NCBI GenBank assembly: GCA_028564705.1 | Contig: JAPXFQ010002919.1 | Coordinates: forward strand, 496,001-560,000 | DNA from: Apricaphanius iberus | Lineage: Eukaryota > Chordata > Actinopteri > Cyprinodontiformes > Aphaniidae | Length of the DNA stretch: 64,000 nt | Reading direction: 5' to 3' | In this document: positions 1 to 47,760 of the stretch, one piece after another | How the letters are laid out: each line of letters opens with the position of its first letter | How positions within the stretch are numbered: the first letter of the stretch is position 1 | Made by a program: the position numbers and the translations under genes | Notes under the pieces: model-generated | The model's database searches: none | What the model was told of the DNA's origin: nothing | Seen by the model: the letters and a program-made list of their open reading frames with translations, nothing else

Positions 1-3000
1 ATGTATTGTTAGTTTTTTTTTTTTTTTTCTGAGCTGAATTTCACCTCTGTGGGACAACAGAGGATGATTCTATTCTACTGTTTCCATTGCTGAGAAGAAA
101 GACAAATCTGGCTGTTGGGAAATATTTCTGGTCTGTTAAGAAGTCAACTGCAGGGTCACCAATCAGTCAGATAGTCCATCTTTTAAACCAGCTGTTATCA
201 CTTTTTATGTTACGTGTTGCTCTGTAAAACAGAACAGCCTAATGTTATGCTATCCTATTTACTGGAAATCAACATCTAACTTTAGCTGTTTTTCATTCTT
301 AATGTTTAAGTCAATTTAAGGAAACCAAATCTATAAAACTTAAAACTGTTCTAATCAAGGTCTGCTGTTGCCGGCTGTGGCTATAATTGCTGGTGATCCG
401 TTTTTAAATAAAATAATTGGGCAATGATATATTTCTATTCAATGAAAATAAATTATTGGTAAAAGATCTCAAATCAAAACACTTGTCTTCCTTACAATGG
501 GTCAGAAAATAAGACTCTGTTTGTATTGCTACACATTCAACTTTGACATGAGCATGGATTCATGTAATGGACATAAACACACCCTAAAGCGTAGTTTATA
601 CTACTCCGTTTTAACTGACACAGCAGCATTATCCATTGATGACAGGGCTCTCCGTCACCTATGCAAGGATGGACGAGTTGAGCCCCATTTTCTACCTGTC
701 TCTGTCGACAGAGAGCTTATGCCTGTGATTGGAGCGATCTGCAACAGCCAGAGATCGTTTCACCAGAATGGTGCTCTATGGTCGCTGTGATCAGTAGTTA
801 ATGCAGCGTTTGGGCACTGCATGCTTCATTATCTAATCTGGGCTTTTGGTGATTTTGAACACAAGGTGGTGCAGAGAATCAACAACAAAGGCAGCTGTGT
901 TTGTTTACATGTTTTTACAGTATTCTAGGAGCTACAGTTTATTTCACCACTCCTCGCTATGACCTCTCTTGCAGTTCAAGTCATTTTTTTGTGTATGAGA
1001 GGAGAGGGGGCTCGATGACGGAGCTGCCTGGGTCTGCCCTTTATGATGGTTTTGTGCTAATAATTATAGTATTAAGCTACTCAATAGACTATAATGAAAA
1101 AGGAGAAAATCATTTTTTAGCAAGCTTTTTATCTGCCTTTTTTTTCTCTATCGAACCACATGTATATTGATTGCTGCAAATCTTTCTATTGAATTATCTT
1201 CCAGGGTTTCTTTGTGTTGTAAAAAGGCCTTTGGTTTGGAAATGTGTGAAACACCAACCAAAAGATTGACCTTCATATTCTGCTCAAAGAATTATGAAAG
1301 TGTGAAATTGGATTTCAGCTAAAGCCCATTTTGTGTTACAGAATTAGTAATTGCCCCAGTTTTGACTTTGCCTTTTTTACCAAAAATCTTCCCAGCTGAA
1401 CCATAATGTGCTACACTTCTCAAATATGTTCAGCAAGCACTGTTGAATCAAAACCTTGAAATAAAATTTGCAGTTTCCCTGACCTTATACTGAAATTTCC
1501 CTTTGGTGCGTTTTATAAAACGAGAAATAGTACTGACCTGAGCTAACTACCTGCTGATTCCCAACCTGTCAATTTGGTGGCATACTGGGCTCAGGCATGC
1601 ATGTATCCACACACCTCTGCATGGGTTCCTTTGCGCCTTGATTTGACTTGGACATCACTTTTACGCACCTAATGGCCTCGTTTATGTGCTGCTTTTCCTG
1701 AAACCTGCTGGATGGTAACCACAGCTAAGTTGAAGATTTGAGCTGCTGTTATAGCTGACACTGTGATTTTTCAGTAAAGCAGACTATAGGAGACCGTATC
1801 AAGCTTGTGAAATGTTGTTTGTCTTTTGCATGTTTGTCAATAATCTACATTGAACAGCTTTTTATTCTACCAGAGACTGTAGATTTCAGCATATTTGAAG
1901 AAGTAGATATGCATTGATTCATATATATAAATAATGTAAAATGATGTCACAGGGGAGTGGACTAATGGTTTTTGGCTGTAGTCCTCCTGTGGTTGCAGTT
2001 TCTCTGGGAGACTTGGGAATAAAACTGGCTGGGAGTTACAAGAGTCAGAGGCTCTGCTCCAGTTTAGGAGTAATAATAAAATTCAATAGATTTTCTGTTC
2101 TGAACTGATATTATACACGAGAATGTAACAGTATAACTATTTTTTTAAAATCTGTTGTTTATTTCAGCCTTGCTCTTGTCTCTGTCTTACTGAAACTTAA
2201 ACAGCCTTTAAGAGATTGTGTTGCTTCCTTCAGTGTGTCGGTGCAAATAGTATTTAAGCGTTCTCTTTCATCCACATACTCAATTCATCTGCCATAAACT
2301 CTCTTCTCCTGGTTATCTGGCTGCGCAGGCAGAAGCTGGCATCAATCAGCCCTTGTTTTACTCCCGAGCTCTGCAGCAGCAGCCCTCCCTCTGATCCAAT
2401 CGCATTTTACTCCCAGAGAGCATCAGATTTCATCGGCATTCATAGTCAGCGACGCCTGCATTCCAGAGATTGTGTTGCATTTTTATTCTTGTCATCATTG
2501 ACAATATAGTATAACCTGTAACTAGGAGGACAGTTCCCAGGTGTCTTAAAAAAAATCACTAACTAGTGCTGTCGCTTCCACAACTCTTCTCGCCCTAGAT
2601 GTCAGATTTGCCCCAAGGGAACTGTGAGGAAATTGTTAGAAATTCCAGGACAAGGCTTGTGTTATTCCCCACCTGGAGAGTTGCTATAGATAAAGGCCTG
2701 CAGTCCTGTTGCATCACTCGTTTGCATAAGCATTTCAGGGATGTGGCTTTTTAACGCATCAAAAGTTTTCTGACAAACACGAATGCAGCTGGGAATTATT
2801 ATTTTTTTAACTGTTGGCTTGCCTTGTTTTTTATGACATAATTTGTTCTCGCAGTAACCGCGTCAAATTTTTAGCTTTTGTTTTTATAGGTCTCCTTTTG
2901 CGGTCCTGAACTGATCCCAGTGTTCATCTTCTGCTCACAGTTTATCTCATTACCATCCCCCCTCTGCTTCCTCTCTCTTCTTGCTGTCATTGCAGTGTTT

Positions 3001-4107
3001 TGGCTGCTGTCCCGTTGCCATGCAGAGACCTCAACAATGGCCCCTCTCTGCCTGGGAATGCTTATTCAGTTGTGGCAAGCTCGGACAATGGAAACATAAT
3101 GTCTCATCTCCCACCTGAAATCTTTTATAGACTCTGAGGGTTTGCTGAAGCTCATAGTCATCAGCAACTTTTCCACAACACATACTGATGACCTGCTGTT
3201 TCCATAAGATACTAAGCACGTGTAGATGCTGGATCCAAACTGTCCAGATGGACAGAAGAAGCGAGAGAAGGAAAAAAATCAACCCTCTTTGAAGTTGTGC
3301 TGAAATGCCCTTGCTACTAATTTGTTTTTCTAAACAAACTTCTAAACACCATTTCTTCTGTAGAGTAAATCTTCAGTGTTCCACTGTGACGGCCTGCTAC
3401 GGGGAGTCGTTTAAGCCGAGAGCAGAATAATATATAGCATGTTGCCCCGGCGTTTACCCTCAGACTATGCAAAAATAACTCGGTTCTGCAGGGAGGGCAG
3501 GGAAATACAGCAGTGGGCGGACAAAGCAGAGTGTCCCCACCGCGAGCGTCTTTCTTTGGCAGTCGAATCCGAGACCAACTAATGTTTGAGACTGAGATAA
3601 AAGTTCAGCAGACAGCCAAATGTGAGTCATGCTGTGGCTGCAGTCCCGAACAACCAGCCTCACTGCTCTTTATCTAAAAAAAGAAATGTTTTAGATGTTT
3701 GTTACCAAAAACGAGGCAGACCGTTTCTAAATTGGATGTCCACTGCAGTTTTTGCTATATAATTTGTTCCTTAAATTTCTGACAAGTAGATGGGTGTTCT
3801 GCATCCAGTATTGGTTGATTATCTGGTGTTTCTCGGCTTGATAAGATTGCTCTCTTCGTTCAATTTTTTGATTAAAAAATGCTTAATTTAGAATTTTTTT
3901 CAAAAAAAGGAGAGGATTTCTCTGTCTTGGGCCATGCACCCCACCTAATGACTGTGTGGTTGACGTCACCCACGCCGATCTGCCTCACGGACTCAGCTGC
4001 GAAAGGAATGAAGAGAAACAAGTTGAGATCTGTTACTTGACTTGTGTTGCCTTTGTCACCCTCAGTCACTCACCTGTTTTCTGTTTTGTGTCTTTCTCTT
4101 CGACCAG
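1..4107. other. 5' flank or first intron of map7d1, nothing recognised
   Basis: AT-rich sequence without a coding stretch or CpG island that I can support. The open phase of the exon at 4108 makes this most likely an intron. The span 560-890 is somewhat less AT-rich and could be an old repeat, but no inverted ends or protein match were found. Confidence 0.4.
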
Positions 4108-4127
4108 CTCCCTGCTCAGCCTTAAAA

Positions 4128-39046
<34,919 letters not shown>

Positions 39047-39888
39047 CTTCTCCTCGTGTCGGAGTGATCCTGTCGCCTTAGATCGCCCTAGACTTTGCCA
39101 ACAGCAAGCCCAGTGCCAATCGTAAATCTTATAAACTCTCTCTCAAAAGTAAAAAACGCCTCTCTGAAGGAAGTTATCACAGATGATAACCTACACAGGT
39201 TAAAATAGATGACACGGGGAGGGGGAAACGCTGCTTCATATGCAGTGCAGTTGCATCAGTTTCACCATGTATCAGATCTTTATGCCACTGATTCAGGACT
39301 CTACAACACTCAGCATCATCCTTCCTCCCAGCTGACTGACTTTATTACAGAAGAATAATGTTTTATTTGTTCTTTAGATGTTTAACTGAAAGGAGAATAT
39401 AAAAGACTGGCCACGTCTTTGTGAATACTGTACATGGACTTTGTGTCAGAGATAGAAGGAACCAGTCTATTTTGAAGCTCTACAAAAGGGAGTCTTGTCA
39501 AAAGCCTGCTATTCTACAGCCTGGATTGTATAAAGCTACATGGAACAGTTTTTGTAAAGTTAAACAGAAAAACATTTGGAAATGCAAGCTGATGAGAAAC
39601 TGCTTCTCACTGTCTGTCTACCAGCTTTGAATGATCATATACAAAACCTGGATGTACTAATGAATTATTCCTCTGTTGCTGTAAAAGCAAAGTCATCTTC
39701 CTACAACAGGAGTTACTCCAGCTGTAGTTATTTGTCCCACACTTAAAGCATGACGGTTTTCTCTCATTTGCATCGAGATTCACTGAACTTATAGGTGTTT
39801 GAAAAGCTGTAAATGCTCTAATTTTGCTGTGTTGTAAGGTCAGCGGGAGTATCCTATGTCTTAATAAAAACAGACAGTCTAGTCTGAA
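39047..39888 (+). other. map7d1: map7d1 3' untranslated region
   Basis: This runs from the stop codon to an estimated cleavage point 10-30 nt past the AATAAA at 39863. It contains no long open frame related to the gene and no repeat I recognise. The 3' end is inferred from the signal only. Confidence 0.65.
39863..39868 (+). promoter_or_regulatory. Candidate polyadenylation signal AATAAA
   Basis: A canonical AATAAA about 820 nt after the map7d1 stop, followed by a TG-containing stretch. It is the best candidate end for the transcript; other AATAAA strings exist farther on. Confidence 0.55.
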
Positions 39889-41100
39889 GTCTCATTTTAC
39901 TTCTATTGTCTACAAAAACACAAAACCCCAACGTATTTACATCCAACAGTAATCCTAAACTCTATTTATTCGTCCTTATGAGGAGACGTACAGGAGACAT
40001 CCTAACCAGACGCCTGATCCACCTCAACATGGAGAAAATTAAAGGAGAAAATCTGACTCTAAGAGAACCAGAGGAGAACCAAAGGACTCTACTCGTTACT
40101 TTACAAGGGTAGTTTATTATAAGTAATTCAAATCAGTAAATGACACTAACAATATTTTGAATCATTACATGCGCTGTATTCCATCCATGTTATGGCTGGC
40201 ATCAGGAAGACTGCTGACAAATAGAATAGAAAGGAATAAAAAAGGTTACAGGAAGTTGTTTTTTGGACAAGGCTCATCTTCTTTACAGAAAAACTGTAAG
40301 AGACCTAAGACCACATATATCTGAATTAAAATCGCACACATTCATATTTTTAAAAACAATCATAAAATTGTATAGGATATAGAAATTCCCTTACTGTTGA
40401 CTGCTGTGATTGCAGTTGGAATGGGCTCGTCAGTGATACCCTCCGTACTGAAAAGCTCCAATAATTCTTGTTGCCTGTGCAACATTTTCTACCACACTTT
40501 TTCCTTCCAATCAACTTTCCGTTCATTATTCCAAACAGCCACCATGTTTTGACGTCTCCCTTTTTGCAGTCAGTAGCTTAACTTTTCTTGGCAAGGTCCA
40601 AACGTTTGGGTGAGATGGGCCCAATCACTGCCACATTTCTCATACAGAAGATCCAAAATAAGGTAGATCCTAGTTAACTTGGATTTATACCAAGAATGAA
40701 GATACATTTTAAGTGTTGTGATTACAATATTATGGCTTAGTCAAAATTAAGTAAATCTTAAATTCACCTAAGATTTAAATTTCAAGTACAGATTCAAAAA
40801 TACCACTTTTTAAAAACTCAAACGATACCAATACTTGGGTCTGACTTCTTGCCTATACAGAGTACAAATGCCGGTACTTCTACCACACAAAAAATGCAAT
40901 GAATTGGATGACCAGTTTTATTTTCTTCCACTTGTTGCAACAAATTATGGGAAACTGGATAAAACAATCTATTAAAAATGACCACAAAACAAAAATTTCA
41001 AGTGAAAACATTTTCTGTGAATTTGTTGCTGTTTCCACCTATTAATTATTGGTTCATGGTATATAACTTACTGTTACGAGTACATTGGCCCTTACATGTA
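39889..41100. other. Intergenic, nothing recognised
   Basis: AT-rich DNA downstream of map7d1. A short open stretch near 39980-40110 has no recognised family. Confidence 0.35.
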
Positions 41101-42553
41101 TATGCAGGTCCTTCTCAAAAAATGAGCATATTGTGATAAAGTTAAGTATTTTCTGTAATGTACTGATAAACATTAGACTTTTATATATTTTAGATTCATT
41201 ACACACAACTGAAGTAGTTCAAGCCTTTTATTGTTTTAATATTGATGATTTTGGCATACAGCTCATGAAAACCTGAAATTCCTATCTCAAAAAATTAGCA
41301 TGTTTAATCCGACCAATAAAAGAAAAGTGTTAATACAAAAAAAGTCAGCCTTCAAGTAATTATGTTCAGTTATGCACTCAATACTTGGTCGGGAATCCTT
41401 TTGCAGAAATGACTGCTTCAATGCGGCGTGGCATGGAGACAATCAGCCTGTGGCACTGCTGAGGTCTTATGGAGGCCCTGGATCCTCCGATAGCGGCCAT
41501 AAGCTTATCCAGTGTTGGGTCTTGCGTCTCTCAACTTTCTCTTCACAATATTCCACAGATTCTCTATGGGGTTCAGGTCAGGAGAGTTGGCAGGCCAATT
41601 AAGTACAGTAATTCCATGGTCAGTAAACCAGTTAGCAGTGGTTTTGGCACCGTAAGCAGGTGAAAGGTCGTGCTGAAAAATAAAATCTTCATCTCCATAA
41701 AGCTTTTCAGCAGATGGAAGCATGAAGTGGTCCAAAATCTCCTGATAGCTAGCTGCATTGACCCTGCCCTTGATAAAACACAGTGGACCAACACCAGCAG
41801 CTGACATGGCACCCCAGACCATCACTGACCGTGGGTACTTGACACTGGACTTCAGGCATTTTGGCATTTCTTTCTCCCCAGGCTTCCTCCAGACTCTGGC
41901 ACCTTGTTTTCCGAATGACATGCAAAATTTACTTTCATCCATAAAAAGTACTTTGGACCACTGGGCAACAGTCCAGTGCTACTTCTGTGTAGCCCATGTC
42001 AGGCGCTTCTGCCGCTGTTTCTGGTTCAAAAGTGGCTTGACCTGGGGAATGCGGCACCTGTACCCCATTTCCTGCACACGGCTGTTCACGGTGGCTCTGG
42101 ATGTGTCTACTCCAGACTCAGTCCACTGCTTACGCAGGTCCTCCAAGGTCTGGAATCGGTCCTTCTCCACAATCTTCCTCAGGGTCCGGTCACCTCTTAT
42201 CGTTGTGCAGCGTTTTCTGCCACTCTTTTTCCTTCCCACAGACTTCCCACTGAGGTGCCTTGATAGAGCACTCTGGAAACAGTCTATTCGCTCAGAAATT
42301 TCTTTCTGTGTCTTATCATCTTGCTTGAGGGTGTCAATGATGGCCTTCTGGACAGCAGTCAGGTCGGCAGTCTTGCCCATGATTGCGGTTTTGAGTAATG
42401 AACTAGGCTGGGAGTGTTTAAAAGCCTCAGGAATCTTTTGCAGGTGTTTAGAGTAAATTAGTTGATTCAGATGATTAGGTCAATAGCTCGTTTAGGGAAC
42501 AGTTTCATGATATGCACATTTTTTGAGATAGGAATTTTGGCTTTTCGTGAGCT
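41101..42553 (-). mobile_element. Tc1-like transposon, near complete, right end truncated
   Basis: The left terminal repeat starts CAGGTCCTTCTCAAAAAATG near 41105 and includes GCTCATGAAAACCTGAAATT with CCTATCTCAAAAAATTAGC. Its inner part is mirrored at 42505-42553, but the outer part of the right repeat is missing. The transposase lies between on the minus strand. Sequence quality is much better than in the other Tc1 relics, suggesting a younger copy. Confidence 0.85.
41379..42380 (-). pseudogene. Tc1-like transposase, broken by a stop and a frameshift
   Basis: Starts MGKTADLTAVQKAIIDTLKQ and contains the paired helix-turn-helix DNA-binding region. The catalytic residues are readable: first D in DESKF, second D in FQHDLSPAY and E in NPIENLW. 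A TAG at 41979-41981 interrupts ATQK, apparently a CAG change, and the same frame then continues from MDESKFC. A second break, a small deletion creating TAA at 41505-41507, shifts the C-terminus, which otherwise would end PTKY at about 41379. It cannot make the full protein. Confidence 0.8.
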
Positions 42554-42885
42554 ACTTTTAAATTTCATGAATTTGGAAAACAAGCTAAAAATTGCTTATT
42601 TGTTACCAATTTGACAGAAGTATTTATGCACTTCGGCTTGTTTATTTGTGACTCTTCAGTAGTTTGCATTTTAATGGTGTGTAGCTGAAGACATGATTTA
42701 TGTTTCCCTTCATGCAAACGTGAAGACATCCTGCACCGATAATCATGCAGAACCTGCGAGATTTAAATGTCTTAAAGCGGCTGTGAAATGTCACTGTGGT
42801 GTATTCCAATCGGACCATAGGACTATAGCTTGTTCACAGTTTGCTGGGTGAGGGTGGGATCTCAACTTCCAGTAGGATATGCTTC

Positions 42886-43480
42886 AATGCCTTGCTAAAA
42901 TGTTCATACCCTTTGGACATTTCCATATTTTGTCAAGTTGCAAGCTTCACATGACTGGGATTTGATTGAAACTCAAAGGGGGTGCATAATAGAAAGTTGT
43001 AAATTGTTTTAAAAAAATAAAATAAAAAATATGGAAAGTATGGCAGGAATTTGTTTTTGGCACTCCCAAGAGAAAACTTTGTTTCCACCCCTTGGGCAAG
43101 TTTTTTGGAATACTTCTTTGCCAGCTTTAGACATCTACAGACTAATATTTCTACCCCTTCCTCTTTGCAAACCAGCTCACACTCAGTCATATTGGATGAA
43201 GAATGTCCTTGACCATCAATTTTTGTCATCCTACAGATTCTGGATTTAAAGCTGGACTTGTAATGATTTATATCAAGCATGTTGTGTTAAGATGGTTGCC
43301 TGTATGTCAAGGGTTGTTGCCCTGCTGAATGGTGAAGCTTCGCCCTAGTCCTCAAGTCTTTCCTAGTTTTCCAGGATTGCCCTCCATTTAGCTCCATCCA
43401 ATTCTTATCAGCTCCCCTGTCTCTGCCAACTGAAAATACCCTAAAGTATGTTGCTGCCACTGTTGAGTTAATCCATGGGG
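42886..43480 (-). mobile_element. Degraded Tc1-like transposon remnant
   Basis: The left part, ATGCCTTGCTAAAATGTTCA then TTTCCATATTTTGTCAAGTT and GGGGTGCATAATAGAAAGTT, is the 3' end of another Tc1 family. CTAGTTTTCCAGGATTGCCC and TCCATTTAGCTCCATCCA near 43360 are antisense transposase text. Heavily decayed. Confidence 0.5.
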
Positions 43481-44200
43481 ACTGGTATTTTAATGGTGAT
43501 GTGAAGCAGTTTTGACCTGAAGCAGCTAATATATGATATATATACAACATGCATAGCTGAAGATGGGTTGTAGTGAGGCTTTACTCCTTTTCCTGTCTCA
43601 CAGGCTTTCAACATCAGATTTTATTACAAATCCTTGCTGTGCCATATTGAAACTTGAAAGTTGAAATTATGTGATAGTATTGTTGCTGTTTGGGAAAACG
43701 ATGTGATCAAAGGGAGTAGGAAAAAATACATTTTTACTTCTGGGTGCTCTTTTTGCAGGTAAGATTATTATGCAATTGAAATAAGGAGCTTTCAAGGAGG
43801 ACACCAAGACTCTTAAGGAAAGGGAACACTAAGTAGTTGTTGATTGTGGGAGAGAATTTATTAACTTTTAATAATATGGATTTAGTGCTGAGAAGAATTT
43901 CAAATATGTAACTTAATTTGGGAAAGTTTAATGTGAACCAGGGCCTTCATTTCTCAAACGTTCTTCGCCGGGTCTTCTGACACATGAGATCCTTGCGTTG
44001 TTCCCCAAAAAAATGGACAAGAAATGAATATTAGTGACGCAGATATCGAAGTGAAACAAAAGTGGGTCATGATGGAGACACTTTAACTAGATGTCATAGT
44101 TAAAGGTTGAAGATGGAATGTTTTCGTAAAAAGCTACATTGAAAAAATAATACATCCAGCTTTTAGAGGGGTGCGTAATGAAAGTACGACTTTTCCTTTG

Positions 44201-44624
44201 ATTATATTTGAATTAAAAATATAATAAAATGTACATTTAAAACAGGCACGACAATGAACCGGTTTTACATCTACCAGCTAGTAGCAGCCACCATTGTGGG
44301 TTGACTGTTACGGTCTCTGATCCAACAATATGGTCGGCAAAGCTCGGCTGACACTGGGAGGAATGGAGTCAGCAAGTCAAGCAGCTGCCTCAGAATCCCC
44401 AAGATATCGTTATCCGTCTCACGAGAGGCCTTACCGATGAAGGATAGAAACTAGAATAGTTTTAGGTGAAGTCTATACTAGATGGACCCACATAAAACAT
44501 TCCTACAGCATCAAACACATGCGGAAAGGGCAACTTTCCTTTTGGGTCGGTAGCCTAAGCTATCTCACGAACTAACTTTGCTAACGTTAGCTGTCAGTTC
44601 AATTCCTCTAAAATATATTCCTCA
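44201..44624 (+). repeat. Dispersed repeat, copy 2 (partner at 8341-8738)
   Basis: Same orientation as the copy at 8341-8738, sharing ATATGGTCGGCAAAGCTCGG, CTATACTAGATGGACCCACA and CTAACGTTAGCTGTCAGTTC. Differences are scattered, with small indels, as expected of independent old insertions of one family. Confidence 0.7.
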
Positions 44625-44877
44625 AAGCTAAAAGACAGACGATAACATGAGCTCATTGGCTGAGGGGGTTAACTACTGAGAGAAATATTCTGTCAAAGTA
44701 AGACTTTCAGTTTTGCAGTTCCCCAACAGTAAATGCTGTGCCTATGCACAATTAGAGGTGTACTTATATTTAGGAACGTTTATATGCACAAGTACAAATT
44801 GATAAATACCACACAATGGGTAGAATTGTTCCTAAGCACGAAATACACATAGATCTTTGCACAAGTATGGTTGATAA

Positions 44878-45023
44878 ATAAGGGTCCAGGATTTTACTTC
44901 AGATGGGTAGTTGTTAAAGGGGGATGAAGTTAGGTTTACTAGTCGAGTAGAGCTAGGTGTCATCTGCAAAACAGTGGAAATAAAAGTTGAAATGTATCCT
45001 GCCACGCTCCCCATAAAAGCCAC
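44878..45023 (-). mobile_element. LINE reverse transcriptase fragment (FADD motif)
   Basis: The minus strand reads NFYFHCFADDT, a stop, then LYSTSKPNF, matching the catalytic FADD/YADD box of an L2/CR1-type reverse transcriptase (FHCYADDTQLY). Very short. Confidence 0.5.
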
Positions 45024-45485
45024 ATTTTTTTAGGTGCAGTTCTTGGCTGTCTTTTTGACAGATTCTTCCACCATAGTTAATGGATCTCTACAGCACCTTC
45101 AGAGTTACAATGGGGCTCTTGGCTCCTTGTCATCAATGCTCACCTTACCCGGCCTGTTGGTTTACAGGTAGGCCGGCAGTTGTGCTGTACTTGCTCCTAC
45201 CTAGTAGTGTAGCCACTGATTGGCCTGGTGGTGTATGATATCACAGAGAATGGTGATGCATGGCTTCCAGCAAGTTCATAACGTCGCAGGAGTGACTTAG
45301 AAACTAAAGTTTGAATATCAGGCCATGAAGAACCACACAGCTGAATTGGGGCAGACTACAAGCACTGTTTTTTCAGAAATGGACGGCATTTATATTGTAA
45401 GGCTTGCGAGCAACTGCAGAGAGAGAGTGGGTAGATGCCGCCTTAAGCATCAGCATATGTAATGTCAAAAAACAGTAAGTAATAA
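45024..45485. other. Intergenic, nothing recognised
   Basis: No exon, repeat family or inverted ends identified. Confidence 0.3.
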
Positions 45486-45634
45486 CCGATTTCCACTGGA
45501 ACTTTTGCTACGCTGAACCCACCCATGTCGTTATCCACTGCCACGTTTCAGAAATTGCATTGGAAACACAGACAGTTCTGGGTCGGGCTGACCTGACATG
45601 GCCCTGACTTAGCCGACCCTAGTGGAAAAGTTGC
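45486..45634. mobile_element. Short MITE-like inverted-repeat element
   Basis: GATTTCCACTGGAACTTTTG at the left and CCTAGTGGAAAAGTTGC at the right are an imperfect inverted pair with further inward matches around CCCATGTC and GACATGGCC. About 150 bp in total, non-coding. Confidence 0.4.
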
Positions 45635-47510
45635 ATTATTTATTTTAATGCAGTTTGTTGCTCTGAAGTTCCAAAACAAAAAGTCGTTTTCTTCTACTTA
45701 TTTAAAAACACATTACTTTTCCTTACACTGTTTTTTTTTTACCACTTTCTGCTGATCCACAAAGGACTAGGACATTTTTGCTAAGAACGGTATAAGTAGT
45801 TCTTTTTCAAATGAAATATTTGAAAGAATTTGGCATAAAGTTACAGACTCTAAGACAATGGTTGGAAATGAGTGCTTTTTTCTGTAATTAAATCAAACAT
45901 TAGTTTCAAATATGATTAAAAATTGTACGGTATATGATTATCATTTTGAAAGGACTAAAGATGGTTATTTATAGAAAGCAGTCTCCTTGAGCGTGATAAA
46001 AGTGCCTACTGACAAGAGTTTCAACTGCATGATCTATCATGCTCATCCCACAAGAGGGTGTTGCACTGCAGCAATGCAGGGGATGTCTGGATTATACCAT
46101 ACATTTTTTTGCAAAATATATATGCACACATGTTCAGTTGTTTCCTTCACAAAACGTTTGCAGTCCCTTTAAATTAAAGGAAATTAAAACAAAAATGAGC
46201 AAACCCTCTTCTTTACTGCAGCTGAACTGCTTGTCAATCCCTGGTAATGTGTAACACTTCTCAGAGGGGGTTTAGGGATTACTGGACACTATTTTTAGGA
46301 AAGTGTTGCAGGGCAGTGCACAATTACAGACCGAGCAGTGCCAGGTATTAAAATAAGTTCTCAGAAAATGAGGTGAAATCAAAAGGAAACATATCAATGC
46401 AAACTGGAGAGTTATGCTGGTTCTGAACGGTCAGATTCTCCAGAGAATAGCTAAACTCTCTGGTATACTGGCCTCTCTAGCCCTCTCCTATTAACAGCGC
46501 CTGCACTGTCCACTCTGCTTTGATTGATGTCTGCATTATTTCTTCAGCATGCAGAGAGCTGAGAAGGTGTCACCATTCCAACTCCATTTCTGCTTCACTC
46601 TACACCAGGAGCTCGTCATGTTGGTGTTCAAATAAAATGAAAGCAAGTATATTAAACGATTTCTTTTCTCAGCATGTGAGAATTTTGCATTTGTATTTCT
46701 GTGTGGAGAATCCAGCCAGCCCTCAAGGGACATATGCCCAGCACCATCCTGTCGTAAATCTCTGCATGTGAGGACTGTGGGGAATCTGGCAAATGTTCAA
46801 CCAGGAACCTTGTCCGCTTAGCTACCATTTGAAACTAGATAAATAGTGGACCAATGTATGGGGCTCAAACCATGTTGTTTCACTCCAGATAAGACCGCCA
46901 CAGCCACAATCGAGCCTCTATCACAGCCATCGAAGCCTGACCTCTGCTCAGTGTTTATTCTCACCCCTATCTTTATCTGCTCAGCAACAGGCTCACGTCA
47001 AAGCTGGTCTCAGATGGCAGCCTGTTAATGAAAGGCCAGAGTGTGAACGGAACTTACGGCAAATCCTGGTAGACTATCCAAGAGAGGCAACCTCTCAACT
47101 ATTGTGACAAGAGAAGGCCTGATTAGTGCGTTACCAGGAACCTCTCAGGTTAGATTATTTATACCATCTACTGGATATGGCGGCTCCTTTTATAAAGCAT
47201 TTCCCTGTGGTGTATAATGTTTCACTAAACCTTGAGTATTTGAGGAGTCGATGACCTCTCTAATGCTTTCTGCACGCATGTCATTGTGACCTAACGGTAT
47301 TTAATGCAAATAAAATCAAGCACAGATAAAGTGGAAAGACATTTATTGGATAGTTAATCTATTTTATGAGTGCATTTACTTTAGACCCTTACTGTCTGAA
47401 ATTCTTAACAGCTAATAAAGAGCAAGTCCAAATATCTTTGCTGGTAACAGTTGATGCTGTTAAACCCCTTCAAAACTGACATTGTAGCTACAATCTTGGT
47501 AAGCTACAAC
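45635..47510. other. Intergenic, nothing recognised
   Basis: A less AT-rich stretch at about 46860-47040 could be conserved non-coding DNA, but nothing here proves it. Confidence 0.3.
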
Positions 47511-47639
47511 TGGTTTGCAACCAACAGCACATTTGCAGAGTCACTTAAAAGTTGGGGATATAGTATTTAATGTCCTTTTTAATTTATTTTTACCTCTGTG
47601 TGTGTGTTGGGAGGTAATAACTGATAATGCTTTTGAATC

Positions 47640-47760
47640 TGTGGGAGAGGAATGGAAATATGGTTTATATGGGGTCATTTTTTTCTATACAGCACTTAGA
47701 GTGTCAATTCTAGTATGAAAAGTGCTATGGGTCCCCTACAGTCAAAGAAATTGAATTGGC
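47640..47760 (+). repeat. Possible L2-type LINE/SINE tail
   Basis: TATACAGCACTTAGAGTG and GAAAAGTGCTATGGG with a closing GAAATTGAATTGG resemble the GCACTTTG..AAGTGCTATA..TTGAATTG tail found on fish L2-type elements. Weak match. Confidence 0.3.

Noticed and set aside
497..790. 97-codon open frame
   Set aside because: No recognised family, no splice signals linking it to map7d1, and ordinary length for chance.
41758..42456. 232-codon plus-strand open frame
   Set aside because: Antisense shadow of the Tc1 transposase coded on the minus strand.
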